This document shows, piece by piece, positions 41,382 to 52,246 of a stretch of 64,000 bases of DNA. Positions within the stretch are counted from its first letter, which is position 1. Every line of letters begins with the position of its first letter. The stretch is from VXYL01 sp965243175. Lineage in GTDB: Bacteria; Pseudomonadota; Gammaproteobacteria; Pseudomonadales; Azotimanducaceae. Position numbers and translations under genes: made by a program. The notes beneath the pieces are model-generated. The model did not search any database and was not told the DNA's origin. It saw only the letters and a program-made list of their open reading frames with translations. The stretch spans positions 2,728,001-2,792,000 of the forward strand of contig OZ251532.1 of assembly GCA_965243175.1 (NCBI GenBank), in the 5' to 3' direction.

Positions 41382-42201
41382 CCGGCTGCGCCTCGAGGGT
41401 CCGGCTTTCGACACCAACATCCTGCGCTCGCCCACGACTCGGCTGCTGGCTACATGTTGGATGGAATCTTCCGGCTGCCTCACGCCGGTGCTCCCCATGG
41501 TGTTCGTGGAACTGACGGCCGTATACGAATCGTCGCGCGCCGGCGACATTCCCCGGCTGCATCGGGATGCTTGGATTGCCGCGCTCGACGATCGGGACAC
41601 GGTGTTCCACAAGGTCGAAATGACGAACGACCAGCAGGATGCGGCAGCCGCGATCAGAACCAAGTTCGATGTCAAGTGCTTTCCGAGGCTGCACGACGCC
41701 ACCGAGATATACGGCAACCCGGATGCCGTCGTTCTCTCCCAAGGCCTAGCCTGCGAAATGGACATGCTGGTCACCAACGACGTCTCCTCGATAGACCACT
41801 ACGCGGTGAACGACGTCGTACAGAACGTCCTCGGCAGGAACGCGCCCTACGTCCATACGCTCGACCGAGCCATCAACGACGCCCACCGCGGCCCCGAAGC
41901 CTCCCGCCGACTGCTTTGCCGTGCGCTCGCAACGGTTTGGCCTGCCGAGCACGCGTCGATGTCTATCGACGAATGTCGAGAACTGCTGGATGCGCTGTGC
42001 GTCCGCCTCGGCGGCGGAGCACAGATGCCCGAAACCGCGAAACGGCTTGTCAACACTTTCGAGATGGACAGAGATCTGGAGCAGCTAATGCAGGATGCGC
42101 AAGCCGAAGCGCGGGAATCGCTAGCGGTGAAGTTGGAACGTCGGCGAGCAGCGAGGCTGTCTGGGGATGGTCGCCACACCAACACGACTGACCGGCGATA
42201 G
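41371..42201 (+). CDS. PIN-like ribonuclease-fold protein with complete acidic tetrad
   Basis: The 276-residue protein begins at an ATG inside the last codons of the small gene (ATGs at 41341 and 41365 are alternatives). The PIN pattern is visible: Asp14 in PAFDTNILRSP, Glu47 in MVFVELTAVY, Asp118 in GNPDAVVLSQGLA and Asp137 in MLVTNDVSSIDH. The C-terminal half (LCRALATVWPAEHASMSIDE, then LDALCVRLGGGAQMPETAKR) is helical, absent from VapC and shared with the 6462 protein. I do not recognise a named family. Activity as an RNase toxin is inference from the fold pattern and the partner gene. Confidence 0.65.
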   Translation: MAASRLRLEGPAFDTNILRSPTTRLLATCWMESSGCLTPVLPMVFVELTAVYESSRAGDIPRLHRDAWIAALDDRDTVFHKVEMTNDQQDAAAAIRTKFDVKCFPRLHDATEIYGNPDAVVLSQGLACEMDMLVTNDVSSIDHYAVNDVVQNVLGRNAPYVHTLDRAINDAHRGPEASRRLLCRALATVWPAEHASMSIDECRELLDALCVRLGGGAQMPETAKRLVNTFEMDRDLEQLMQDAQAEARESLAVKLERRRAARLSGDGRHTNTTDRR

Positions 42202-42218
42202 CGTGTCGAGCAAGAGCT

Positions 42219-42395
42219 TCACGGACCACCCTCGAACAATTCCCGAACGTCCTTCCCACCCATCGTATCGAAGTCGTCCGGCACTTCGACTTCGCCGGTC
42301 ATGAAGCCGATGCGTTGCTGGCCGCTACGCTGCGCCTACGCTTTCAGAATGTCCTGCATATCGCCCCGGCCGCCGCCTTTCGATGCTCTTGGCAT
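42219..42395 (-). pseudogene. Small antitoxin-like gene interrupted by an amber codon
   Basis: From the ATG at 42395 the frame reads 19 codons (PRASKGGGRGDMQDILKA), then TAG at 42336-42338, and continues in phase with AQRSGQQRIGFMTGEVEVPD and a tail DDFDTMGGKDVRELFEGGP to a TGA. The part GFMTGEVEVPDDFDTM resembles the C-terminal toxin-binding tail of Phd-type antitoxins. No toxin gene accompanies it. It is most simply a decayed antitoxin. Confidence 0.5.
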
Positions 42396-42566
42396 GGCGA
42401 ATCGCTAGTCCTCGGAGTGCTCGACGCCGGAGTCATCTTGGGCCAACGGCAGCCGCGTTTGGGGCGATGGCCGATGGGAGCATAGCGGGGCTTCGGCCCT
42501 TGGGCCGCTTCCTCGGCTGACCATCGTGCACTCTGCGCTTGCAAAATGGAGCCAACGCATAGATAT

Positions 42567-42584
42567 GGTCTGACCTGGTCTGAC
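42567..42584 (+). promoter_or_regulatory. Tandem GGTCTGAC repeats, possible Phd operator
   Basis: GGTCTGAC occurs at 42567-42574 and 42577-42584, spaced by one helical turn and ending one base before the proposed Phd start. Phd antitoxins bind repeated sites upstream of their own gene, so this may be the operator. The rest of the interval 42396-42566 shows nothing recognisable. Confidence 0.4.
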
Positions 42585-42585
42585 T

Positions 42586-42840
42586 ATGGATGGCATCGTG
42601 GAATCCACCCTGACTCTCAGCGACGCCAAGGCTCGGTTTTCGGAAGTCGTCGAAAAGGCCACGAACGGCGAGGAGTTCGTCGTCACGCGCATGGGCGAGC
42701 CCGTGGTGCGCATCAGCCCCTTCGTCGCGCATGGCCGGCGCCCGCTGGGCGACTTCGCCGGGCGGATACGGATGAGCGAGGATTTCGACGAGTGGCCTGC
42801 GGACTTGCGCGAGACGCTGGGATTGACGGTGTCGCCGTGA
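42586..42840 (+). CDS. Phd/YefM-family antitoxin
   Basis: The 84-residue protein has the Phd/YefM DNA-binding N-terminus (LTLSDAKARFSEVVEKATNG, then EEFVVTRMGEPVVRISP) and an acidic C-terminal tail (MSEDFDEWPADLRETLG) that would bind and block the toxin. The first four residues could be dropped if a later start is used. Its stop overlaps the toxin start in GTGA, the usual antitoxin-first coupling. Confidence 0.85.
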   Translation: MDGIVESTLTLSDAKARFSEVVEKATNGEEFVVTRMGEPVVRISPFVAHGRRPLGDFAGRIRMSEDFDEWPADLRETLGLTVSP

Positions 42841-43211
42841 GGTATCTGCTCGACACGCACACGCTGCTTTGGGCGCGGGCCGCGCCTGACTTGCTCTCCG
42901 CGGATGCGCTTGCGGTATTGGAGGCCGTCGACAACGCCCCGTATCTCAGCGTCGCATCGCTCTGGGAGTGCGAGATCAAGTCCTCCATAGGCAAACTGGA
43001 CGTCCCCGACGACTTCTATCGGACCGTCTCCGGCGACTACGAGATTCTCGGCATAGAGGTGTCGCACGTGCGGGCCTGCGCGAACCTGCCCATGCATCAC
43101 CGCGACCCTTTCGACCGCATGTTGGTCGCCCAAGCCCAGCTCGGCGGGCTGACCTTGGTGACTCGTGACCGGAACATCGCGAAGTACGACGTGCCGGTGG
43201 TGGCCGCCTGA
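42837..43211 (+). CDS. VapC-like PIN-domain toxin
   Basis: GTG start overlapping the antitoxin stop. The 124-residue protein is a standard PIN toxin: Asp6 in YLLDTHTLLWA, a Glu in SVASLWECEIK, MHHRDPFDRMLVAQAQ and the last Asp in TLVTRDRNI. This subgroup, with Phd-type antitoxins, cleaves RNA. It is far shorter than the PIN-like proteins at 6462 and 41371 and not closely related to them. Confidence 0.88.
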   Translation: MRYLLDTHTLLWARAAPDLLSADALAVLEAVDNAPYLSVASLWECEIKSSIGKLDVPDDFYRTVSGDYEILGIEVSHVRACANLPMHHRDPFDRMLVAQAQLGGLTLVTRDRNIAKYDVPVVAA

Positions 43212-43252
43212 TCCCAGGTCCAGAGCGGACGCTGCCGAGCGACCTTCGGGCC

Positions 43253-43471
43253 TTAGCGTTCGCGGAAGGTGATGCGGCCTTTGGTGAGGTCGTAGGGGGT
43301 GAGTTCGACCTTCACGCGGTCGCCGGTGAGGATGCGAATGTAGTTCTTGCGCATCTTGCCGGAGATGTGCGCGGTCACCTTGTGGCCGTTGTCCAGTTCC
43401 ACGCGGAACATCGTGTTCGGAAGCGTGTCGACCACGGTTCCGTCCATCTCGATCTGTTCTTCCTTCGCCAT
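43253..43471 (-). CDS. infA: Translation initiation factor IF-1
   Basis: A 72-residue OB-fold protein, exactly the E. coli length, starting MAKEEQIEMDGTVVDTLPNT and including HKVTAHISGKMRKNYIRILT. It binds the ribosomal A site during initiation. It follows aat by 84 bases on the same strand. Confidence 0.96.
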   Translation of the reverse strand: MAKEEQIEMDGTVVDTLPNTMFRVELDNGHKVTAHISGKMRKNYIRILTGDRVKVELTPYDLTKGRITFRER

Positions 43472-43555
43472 GCGGCTCCTGTCTTCGCCTTTGCGACATG
43501 GCCGAAGGCCCGCTTGCGGGGGAGGGCCTCGGCCAAAGGACGCGCATTTAACCAC

Positions 43556-44332
43556 CTAGGCTCGCCGATCGCCACCGGCCTGCACACCGAGGTCGCGCAT
43601 CGCTACGAACGCGCGGGAGCGCTGGAAATCCGCGGCGTCGAAGCGCCAGGGGCCGTGGCGCGTTGGGGCGCGGCGGTTGGCGGCGACCAGGCGCAGGAAC
43701 TCGCGGCGGGGCATGGGGCGGGCGCCTAGGGAACGGAGGTGGGGGTTCATGATCTGGCAGTCGATGAGGGCGAAATCCCACGCCTGCAACTGCGCCGCCA
43801 AGTGGGCGAGCGCGGCTTTCGAGGCGTCCGCAACGCGGCTGAACATGGACTCGCCGAAGAACATCCTGCCGAGCGAGACGCCGTATAGGCCGCCGGCAAG
43901 TTCGTCGCCGCGCCAAGCCTCCACCGAGTGCGCGTAGCCGGCGCGGTGCAGGGCGCAGTAGGCGCCCTTCATGCCAGGCGTGATCCACGTGCCGCCGCTT
44001 CCGGGGCGCGGCCCGGCGCAGCCCGCCACCACCTGCTCGAAGGCCGTGTCCACGGTGATGCGGAAGTAGCCGGAGCGCAAGCGCTTGGCGAGGCTCTTCG
44101 AGATGTGGACTTCCGCTGGCGGAACCACGGCGCGAGGGTCCGGCGACCACCAGAACGGCGGCTGGGAGTCGTTCTCGAACCACGGAAAGATGCCGTGCGC
44201 GTAGGCGTCCAGCAGGCGTTCTGGGGAGAGGTCGCCGCCGAACGCGAACGGGCCATCCGCAGGCGCACGGCGCGGGTCCGGAAACGTCGAACGGCGGGCT
44301 TCCCAAGTGGCAAGCGGGTTCTGCTCCCTCAT
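43556..44332 (-). CDS. aat: Leucyl/phenylalanyl-tRNA-protein transferase
   Basis: A 258-residue protein whose start is the ATG before REQNPLATWEARRSTFPDP. Family blocks are LDAYAHGIFPWFENDSQPPF, WWSPDPRAVV, TWITPGMKGAYCALHRAGYA and HSVEAWRGDELAGGLYGVSL, then FGESMFSRVADASKAAL and FALIDCQIMNPHLRSLGARP. It adds Leu or Phe to proteins with N-terminal Lys or Arg, creating N-degrons read by ClpS. Confidence 0.95.
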   Translation of the reverse strand: MREQNPLATWEARRSTFPDPRRAPADGPFAFGGDLSPERLLDAYAHGIFPWFENDSQPPFWWSPDPRAVVPPAEVHISKSLAKRLRSGYFRITVDTAFEQVVAGCAGPRPGSGGTWITPGMKGAYCALHRAGYAHSVEAWRGDELAGGLYGVSLGRMFFGESMFSRVADASKAALAHLAAQLQAWDFALIDCQIMNPHLRSLGARPMPRREFLRLVAANRRAPTRHGPWRFDAADFQRSRAFVAMRDLGVQAGGDRRA

Positions 44333-44375
44333 GGCGGTTCGTTCGCTTGCGCGGCGAAGATTCGCCGGCACGCCC

Positions 44376-45329
44376 TCAGTGCAAGGCGTCCAGGTACTTC
44401 TCCGCATCGAGCGCGGCCATGCAGCCGAAGCCGGCGGAGGTGACGGCCTGCCGATACACGTGGTCCGCCACGTCCCCGGCGGCGAAGACGCCCGGCACGC
44501 TCGTTGCGGTCGCGTTGCCGGCGGTGCCGCTGGAGATTCGGATGTAACCGTCCTGCATGGCCAGCTGGCCTTCGAAGAGGCTGGTGTTCGGCGTGTGGCC
44601 GATGGCGATGAAGACGCCGGTGACGGCCAGCTCGCGGCCATCGCCGTTCTTGGCGCTGTCGAGCCGCGCGCCGGTCACGCCCGCGTCGTCGCCGAGCACT
44701 TCGGCGAGGGTGTGATCCCAGACCATCTCCACCTTGCCCGCCTGGGCGCGCTCGAAGAGACGATCTTGGAGCATCTTCTCCGCCCGCAAGGCGTCGCGGC
44801 GATGCACGACGTAGACGCGGCTGGCGATGTTCGAGAGGTAGAGCGCTTCCTCGACCGCCGTGTTGCCGCCGCCGATCACGGCAACATCCTGATTGCGAAA
44901 GAAAAAGCCGTCGCATGTGGCGCAGGCGCTGACGCCGCGGCCCTTGTAGGCGTCTTCGGACGGCAGGCCCAGATACTTCGCCGAAGCGCCGGTGGCCACC
45001 ACCAGCGCATCGCAACTGTAGACGCCGTTGTCGCCTTGCAGACGCAGCGGCCGCTCGCCCAGGTCCACGCTGGCGATGTGGTCGTGGATGAACTCGGTGC
45101 CGAACTTCTCCACGTGCGCCTGCATTCGCAGCATCAGGTCCGGACCTTGCAGGCCATCGTGGTCGCCTGGCCAGTTGTCCACGTCCGTAGTGGTGGTGAG
45201 CTGGCCGCCCACTTCCACGCCAGCGATGAGCGCCGGCTTCAGGTTCGCCCGCGATGCGTACAGCGCCGCCGTGCAACCGGCCGGGCCGGAGCCGAGCACG
45301 ATCAGGCGGCGGTGGGTTTCAGCGGGCAT
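44376..45329 (-). CDS. trxB: Thioredoxin reductase
   Basis: The 317-residue flavoprotein has the FAD motif GSGPAGCTAALYASRA, the redox pair Cys136/Cys139 in ACATCDGFFF, the NADPH motif VIGGGNTAVEEALYLS and the C-terminal GVFAAGDVADHVYRQAVTSA. It reduces thioredoxin with NADPH. Its start overlaps the upstream PA4642-family gene by 11 bases. The order trxB, aat, infA matches other Gammaproteobacteria. Confidence 0.95.
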   Translation of the reverse strand: MPAETHRRLIVLGSGPAGCTAALYASRANLKPALIAGVEVGGQLTTTTDVDNWPGDHDGLQGPDLMLRMQAHVEKFGTEFIHDHIASVDLGERPLRLQGDNGVYSCDALVVATGASAKYLGLPSEDAYKGRGVSACATCDGFFFRNQDVAVIGGGNTAVEEALYLSNIASRVYVVHRRDALRAEKMLQDRLFERAQAGKVEMVWDHTLAEVLGDDAGVTGARLDSAKNGDGRELAVTGVFIAIGHTPNTSLFEGQLAMQDGYIRISSGTAGNATATSVPGVFAAGDVADHVYRQAVTSAGFGCMAALDAEKYLDALH

Positions 45330-45618
45330 TCAGCAGCTTGATGAACGGCGCCGCGTTGGCGTGGCTGGCGATGGCGTCCGCCAGGGTGCGGCCGCGTCCG
45401 TCCTTCGCCCGCACGTCGCGCCCTTCGGCGGCGTAGAAGCCGAGGAAGCGGTCGAAGTCGTCCGCCCGCATGGACTGGTAGGCATGGCGCAGCACGTAGA
45501 AATCCGCATCCCCGGGCAGCGGCGTTCCCGACTGCGCGGGCTGCCGCTTGCCGAGAAAACTCCGCACGCGGGCTTCGTCCCACACTTCGTCGAGCACCTT
45601 CTGCTTGTCTTTCCTCAC
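45319..45618 (-). CDS. PA4642-family conserved protein
   Basis: The 99-residue protein begins MRKDKQKVLDEVWDEARVRS and contains DADFYVLRHAYQSMRADDFD and GRDVRAKDGRGRTLADAIAS. This matches the small conserved family named after Pseudomonas PA4642, seen mainly in Gammaproteobacteria; function unknown. The second half (AKDGRGRTLADAIASHANAA) looks like an ankyrin-type hairpin. It is coupled to trxB. Confidence 0.75.
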   Translation of the reverse strand: MRKDKQKVLDEVWDEARVRSFLGKRQPAQSGTPLPGDADFYVLRHAYQSMRADDFDRFLGFYAAEGRDVRAKDGRGRTLADAIASHANAAPFIKLLNAR

Positions 45619-45730
45619 AGCGTCCTCGCTTTTGCGCCCAAGTTGCGAATCATAGCGCCAAGCCTAGGCGCCAAACAGCGCCGCCACTTCGCTAAGGTAC
45701 GCGCCCCAACAAGCCAACGAGGAAAGGCGG

Positions 45731-46984
45731 ATGGCGGTTCGAGTGCGCGATGGCCGGGGCAGGCCCATGCTCGGCTGCGCATTGGTGGTTACGCTTGCGT
45801 GTGCCACGTTCGCAGAGGAAGCCCCCGAAGCGGAGGGCGAACGCGGAACGGAGGGCGAGGCCGTCGCCGCGTCGCCACCGGGCGCGGACGGCGTGCCGTC
45901 GTCCGAGTTCATGGCGCAGATCTACGCGGCGAGCGACGAGGGCGGCAGGCTCTACAAGGAAGGGCGCTACGCCGAGGCGCTGCCGCTTCTACTGGAGGCC
46001 GCGCAGTACGGTTTCAAGGTGGCGCAGGCGTCCACGGCGGACATCCTGCTGAACGGGCGCGGCGAGGTGGCGCGCAACACCCAGGCCGGCATCGGCTGGC
46101 TGAGCGTGGCCGCCGAGCCGCCAACCCTCGGCACGCTCGAAGAAACCTACGCGCAGATGCTGGCGCAGCTCTCGGGCGAGCAGGCGACTGCGGCGCGGCG
46201 ACTGGCAATTCGCTACCGGGCGGCCTACGGGGCTGCCGAACATCGGGTGTCGTGCCAAGTCTTCGGCACCGTCGTCGAGGAACTGCGCTGTCGGTTCAAC
46301 GACGATCCGAACATCGAAGAGCATCTGCGCGGCGTCTCGGACAGCAGCCAAGGCGTGCAAGTAGACGCGGAGGGCGGCTACACCGAAGAGATGGTCGTCA
46401 CCGCGCCGGTGGTCCGCGCGCCTGCCCCGGAGCCCGGCCGGATGCCCTCCGGCGCGTTCATCTCGGAGATCTACGAGGCCATGAACCGCGGCCAGCAGCT
46501 CTACCGGGAGAAACGCTACAAGGAGGCGCTGCCGTTCCTGGTGGTTGCCGCCAAGCGCGGCTTCAAGTGGGCGCAAGCGTCCGCAGCGGACATCTATCTG
46601 CACGGGCGCGGCGGCGTGCCGACCGATTTGGAAGCAGGCATCGGCTGGCTGGGCGTGGCCGCGCAGCCGAGGACTTCCAACTCCATCCTCGCCTTCTACA
46701 AGGAAAGCCGCGACCTGATGCCGGAGCGCTACGGGGAAGAAGCCATCGACGCCATCGTCGCCGACTACCGCCACCAGTACGGCCACCAGGAACACCGCGT
46801 GGCGTGCCGGCTCGACCGCGACCACGGCAACGTCTGGAGCTTCAACTTCAAGACCTTGCGCTGCCACTTCATCGACGAAGCCACCCAGTGCCAAGCGTTC
46901 TCCATCACCGAAGACGAACTGCAATCCGAGTGGACCTGCAAGCCGGTTCGCGGCAGCCGAGCGGTGGACGCGCGGCCCTACTGA
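45731..46984 (+). CDS. Exported Sel1/TPR-like protein with internal duplication
   Basis: ATG behind GAGGAAAGG; 417 residues with a signal peptide (PMLGCALVVTLACATFAEE). Two homologous units of about 150 residues follow, each with LYKEGRYAEALPLLLEAAQY-type and KVAQASTADILLNGRGEVA-type blocks (second unit LYREKRYKEALPFLVVAAKR and KWAQASAADIYLHGRGGVP), typical of Sel1-like helix pairs. Each unit ends with a Cys-containing segment (HRVSCQVFG; HRVACRLDRD). Probably periplasmic, acting in protein-protein contacts; no specific role can be assigned. Confidence 0.65.
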   Translation: MAVRVRDGRGRPMLGCALVVTLACATFAEEAPEAEGERGTEGEAVAASPPGADGVPSSEFMAQIYAASDEGGRLYKEGRYAEALPLLLEAAQYGFKVAQASTADILLNGRGEVARNTQAGIGWLSVAAEPPTLGTLEETYAQMLAQLSGEQATAARRLAIRYRAAYGAAEHRVSCQVFGTVVEELRCRFNDDPNIEEHLRGVSDSSQGVQVDAEGGYTEEMVVTAPVVRAPAPEPGRMPSGAFISEIYEAMNRGQQLYREKRYKEALPFLVVAAKRGFKWAQASAADIYLHGRGGVPTDLEAGIGWLGVAAQPRTSNSILAFYKESRDLMPERYGEEAIDAIVADYRHQYGHQEHRVACRLDRDHGNVWSFNFKTLRCHFIDEATQCQAFSITEDELQSEWTCKPVRGSRAVDARPY

Positions 46985-47036
46985 GACGAGGTTCGGCCGG
47001 GGGACGCCTTCGCCCGAACCGCGAAGTGAGCGGTCG

Positions 47037-49748
<2,712 letters not shown>

Positions 49749-49860
49749 GCGAACTCCCACGTTCCGACTAGACCGACAGGTGCATTATGTTCGACTCGGC
49801 GCGAGTTGGCTGCCTTCACGCCCGCTCCGACGTGTCACCTAGATCCAAGGAGACTCTGCC

Positions 49861-50868
49861 GTGCGCTACGAACGCCTCAGCGACATCGCCCGCCTCGCCA
49901 TCCGCCTGCAGGGGATGCGGGGCGGCATGACCATCGCGGATATCCAGAAGGAACTCGGCGTCAGCCGGCGCACGGCGGAACGACTGCGCAATGCGGTGGA
50001 GGACGCCTTCGGCCCGCTGGACACGGTGGATACGGGAGGGCGGCAGATCAGCTGGCGGCTGCAATCGCCTTCCTTGCGGCAGTTGGTGCGGGTGTCGCAA
50101 GACGAGTTGGCGGAGTTGGACTTGGCCGCCCAGAGCTTGGAGCGCGCTGGCCTCGACGAACGCGCCGAGGCGCTGGAAGGGCTGGCCGTGAAGCTGCGGG
50201 CGATGTCGCAGCCGCACTCGCAGAACGATTTGGACTCCGATCTGGAGACCTTGATGAGCGCCGAAGGGTTGGCGATGCGGGCCGGCCCGCGCCCGCAGTT
50301 GCAGGAGGGCGTGCTGGCGCTGCTGCGCGATGCCATCAAGACCGATCGGGTGGTGGCGCTGCGCTACTTCGGCCAAGCCTCGAAGAAGCTGAGCTGGCAG
50401 CGCGTCCAACCCTACGGGGTGCTCTACGGCAACCGCGCCTTTCTGGTGGGCAGAACGGCCTGGGCCAAGGAGGAGCGCTTGTGGCGGCTGGCGAACGCCA
50501 TCGAGGTGCGAATCACGGACAAGACCTTCGAGCGCGACCCGAACTTCGACCTGCGCCGCTACGCCAGACAGTCCTTCGGCACCTATCAGGAGCGGCCCGT
50601 GCAGGTGGCGCTGCGGTTCGCCGCCGAGGTGTCGCGGGACGCCGCCGCCTTCCTGTTCCATCCGGACCAGACGGTAACGGAAAACGAGGACGGTTCCTTG
50701 ACCGTGCGCTTCAAGGCCGGCGGCCTGGATGAAATGAGCTGGCATCTGGTGACTTGGCAGGAGAGCGTCACCGTCGAGAAGCCGCTCGCCCTGCGTCGTC
50801 GCCTGGCCAAGCTGTGCGCAACCTTGGCGGCGCACCACGCCGAGTCCGGTTCCAGGCCCACCAAGTAA
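49861..50868 (+). CDS. WYL-domain transcriptional regulator
   Basis: A GTG start with AAGGAGA 5 bases upstream gives 335 residues. The N-terminal helix-turn-helix (MTIADIQKELGVSRRTAERL) is followed by the WYL domain, recognisable from VVALRYFGQASKKLSWQRV and VQPYGVLYGNRAFLVGRTA, and a WCX-like C-terminal part. WYL regulators often respond to nucleic acid or ligand signals and control DNA repair or defence genes. It is divergent from ppdK; its targets are unknown. Confidence 0.88.
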   Translation: MRYERLSDIARLAIRLQGMRGGMTIADIQKELGVSRRTAERLRNAVEDAFGPLDTVDTGGRQISWRLQSPSLRQLVRVSQDELAELDLAAQSLERAGLDERAEALEGLAVKLRAMSQPHSQNDLDSDLETLMSAEGLAMRAGPRPQLQEGVLALLRDAIKTDRVVALRYFGQASKKLSWQRVQPYGVLYGNRAFLVGRTAWAKEERLWRLANAIEVRITDKTFERDPNFDLRRYARQSFGTYQERPVQVALRFAAEVSRDAAAFLFHPDQTVTENEDGSLTVRFKAGGLDEMSWHLVTWQESVTVEKPLALRRRLAKLCATLAAHHAESGSRPTK

Positions 50869-51018
50869 AGGTGGTATCCATGACTCCGTTCGCCAAGCAA
50901 GCTGGCAAGCGGTGATTTCAACTCGACCAGAGGAGTTCCCAGCCTCCGTAGTAGGTGCGTCCAATGCGTCGCAGATAGCCCTATTCTGCCCTCCGAAGCA
51001 GTCGACACGCGGCTTCCG

Positions 51019-52008
51019 CTAGTTCCCGCCGTTGAGAACGCCTCGGCCGCGGCGCAGCAGCTCCTGAGCACTGCCGCAGCCGACCACCAGGTCGCCCACT
51101 TTCGCAAGCCGTTCGACATCGTCCTCGTTCGCCAGCAGCGCTCCCAGCGCATCGCCCGCCGCGACGCCGAACCGTTGCGTGGCTTGGCGCCGCAACAACG
51201 CCCGCTCGTGCGAGATGCCGCGCCTCCAGCCCTCGTCGACGGCCTCCTGGCGCCATTGCGTGACCGTTTCCGCCAGCATCGTCGGTTCCTCCATGTAGCG
51301 CAGCGCACGCTGCAGTTCCTCTGTGTGTCTCTCGCCCGTCTCGTCGCCGCCGAAGCGCGCCACCAGCATGCGCATCAGCGCGTCCGACAGACGCTCCGCA
51401 AGCCGTGCCAAGCCATCGCGTCGCAAGGCGCCGAACAGCGCCGCGGCCAAGGCCGGCAGCTCCGCTTGCCGCCGGCAGCGCTGCAGACGAAGCAGCGCCG
51501 CCGCCGGGTTGATGTCGCCATCCTCTGCGTTCAGCTTCGCAGCGTCAAGCGTCAGCATCTCCAAGTCCGGTTGCCAGCGGCGGAGACCGGCCGGCGTCGG
51601 GGCGGTCAGTTGCCGCAGGGTGGGCGGCTGCCACGGGCGGGCGCCGGTGTAGACCAGCACCGGCAGCACGGGGGGCAGGCCATCGGCTGCTGGCAGCTCG
51701 GCCGCCATCGCCTGACGCAGCAGCGCCACGTAGGACTCCATGCGCAGCGCCATCCGCTCGTGGGGCGCGGCTTGGAATTCGATTGCCAGCAGGGCCTCGG
51801 CGTCCGGGTGCTCGGGCGTCGGTGCGCCGACCGCCCAGGCCATGTCTGGCAGGCGCTTGCGGGCGCCGCGGCCGACCTGTTCGGTGGACAGTTGGCGCAG
51901 CCGTCGCGTGTCGAGGCCGGCCACGGCGTCAGGCGGCAGCAGCGCGAGCAGGTGGCGCACCATGTCCGGTTCCGCGAAGGCGATGCGGTTGATCTGGTCT
52001 TCGTACAT
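51019..52008 (-). CDS. Rpn-family PD-(D/E)XK nuclease (YhgA-like)
   Basis: The 329-residue protein resembles the Rpn/transposase_31 family: MYEDQINRIAFAEPDMVRHL, then Asp55 in RLPDMAWAV and Glu77-x-Gln79 in LLAIEFQAAPHERMALRMES, and PVLPVLVYTGARPWQPP. Asp...Glu-x-Gln is the family's variant of the PD-(D/E)XK active site. The C-terminal region (ERALLRRQATQRFGVAAG) resembles DUF4351. Rpn proteins stimulate recombination in E. coli. It stands alone. Confidence 0.8.
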   Translation of the reverse strand: MYEDQINRIAFAEPDMVRHLLALLPPDAVAGLDTRRLRQLSTEQVGRGARKRLPDMAWAVGAPTPEHPDAEALLAIEFQAAPHERMALRMESYVALLRQAMAAELPAADGLPPVLPVLVYTGARPWQPPTLRQLTAPTPAGLRRWQPDLEMLTLDAAKLNAEDGDINPAAALLRLQRCRRQAELPALAAALFGALRRDGLARLAERLSDALMRMLVARFGGDETGERHTEELQRALRYMEEPTMLAETVTQWRQEAVDEGWRRGISHERALLRRQATQRFGVAAGDALGALLANEDDVERLAKVGDLVVGCGSAQELLRRGRGVLNGGN

Positions 52009-52246
52009 GCCGTCAGCATGGACGCTCCGAATCGGCGCCGGAAGTCGACATTGGCCATGCGCCTCGCGCGAAATCAGCCATGCGTTCTATGAGAGATCGT
52101 CGGTAAAGCGATGGCTCGAAACCACACCGGGCGGCCGCGTCGCCACGCCAGTCGCCTGGAGAATTCCGCACGTTCGCACTTCCGCGCCAAGGGAGTAAGA
52201 TAGGGGCACCTCTTCCTTGCTGGCTTTGCCGGCTCGCGGGCTTTCC

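Noticed and set aside
42336..42338. In-frame TAG in the antitoxin-like remnant read as pyrrolysine
   Set aside because: The gene is a tiny antitoxin tail without a toxin, pyrrolysine is known from methylamine and archaeal systems, and simple decay explains it.
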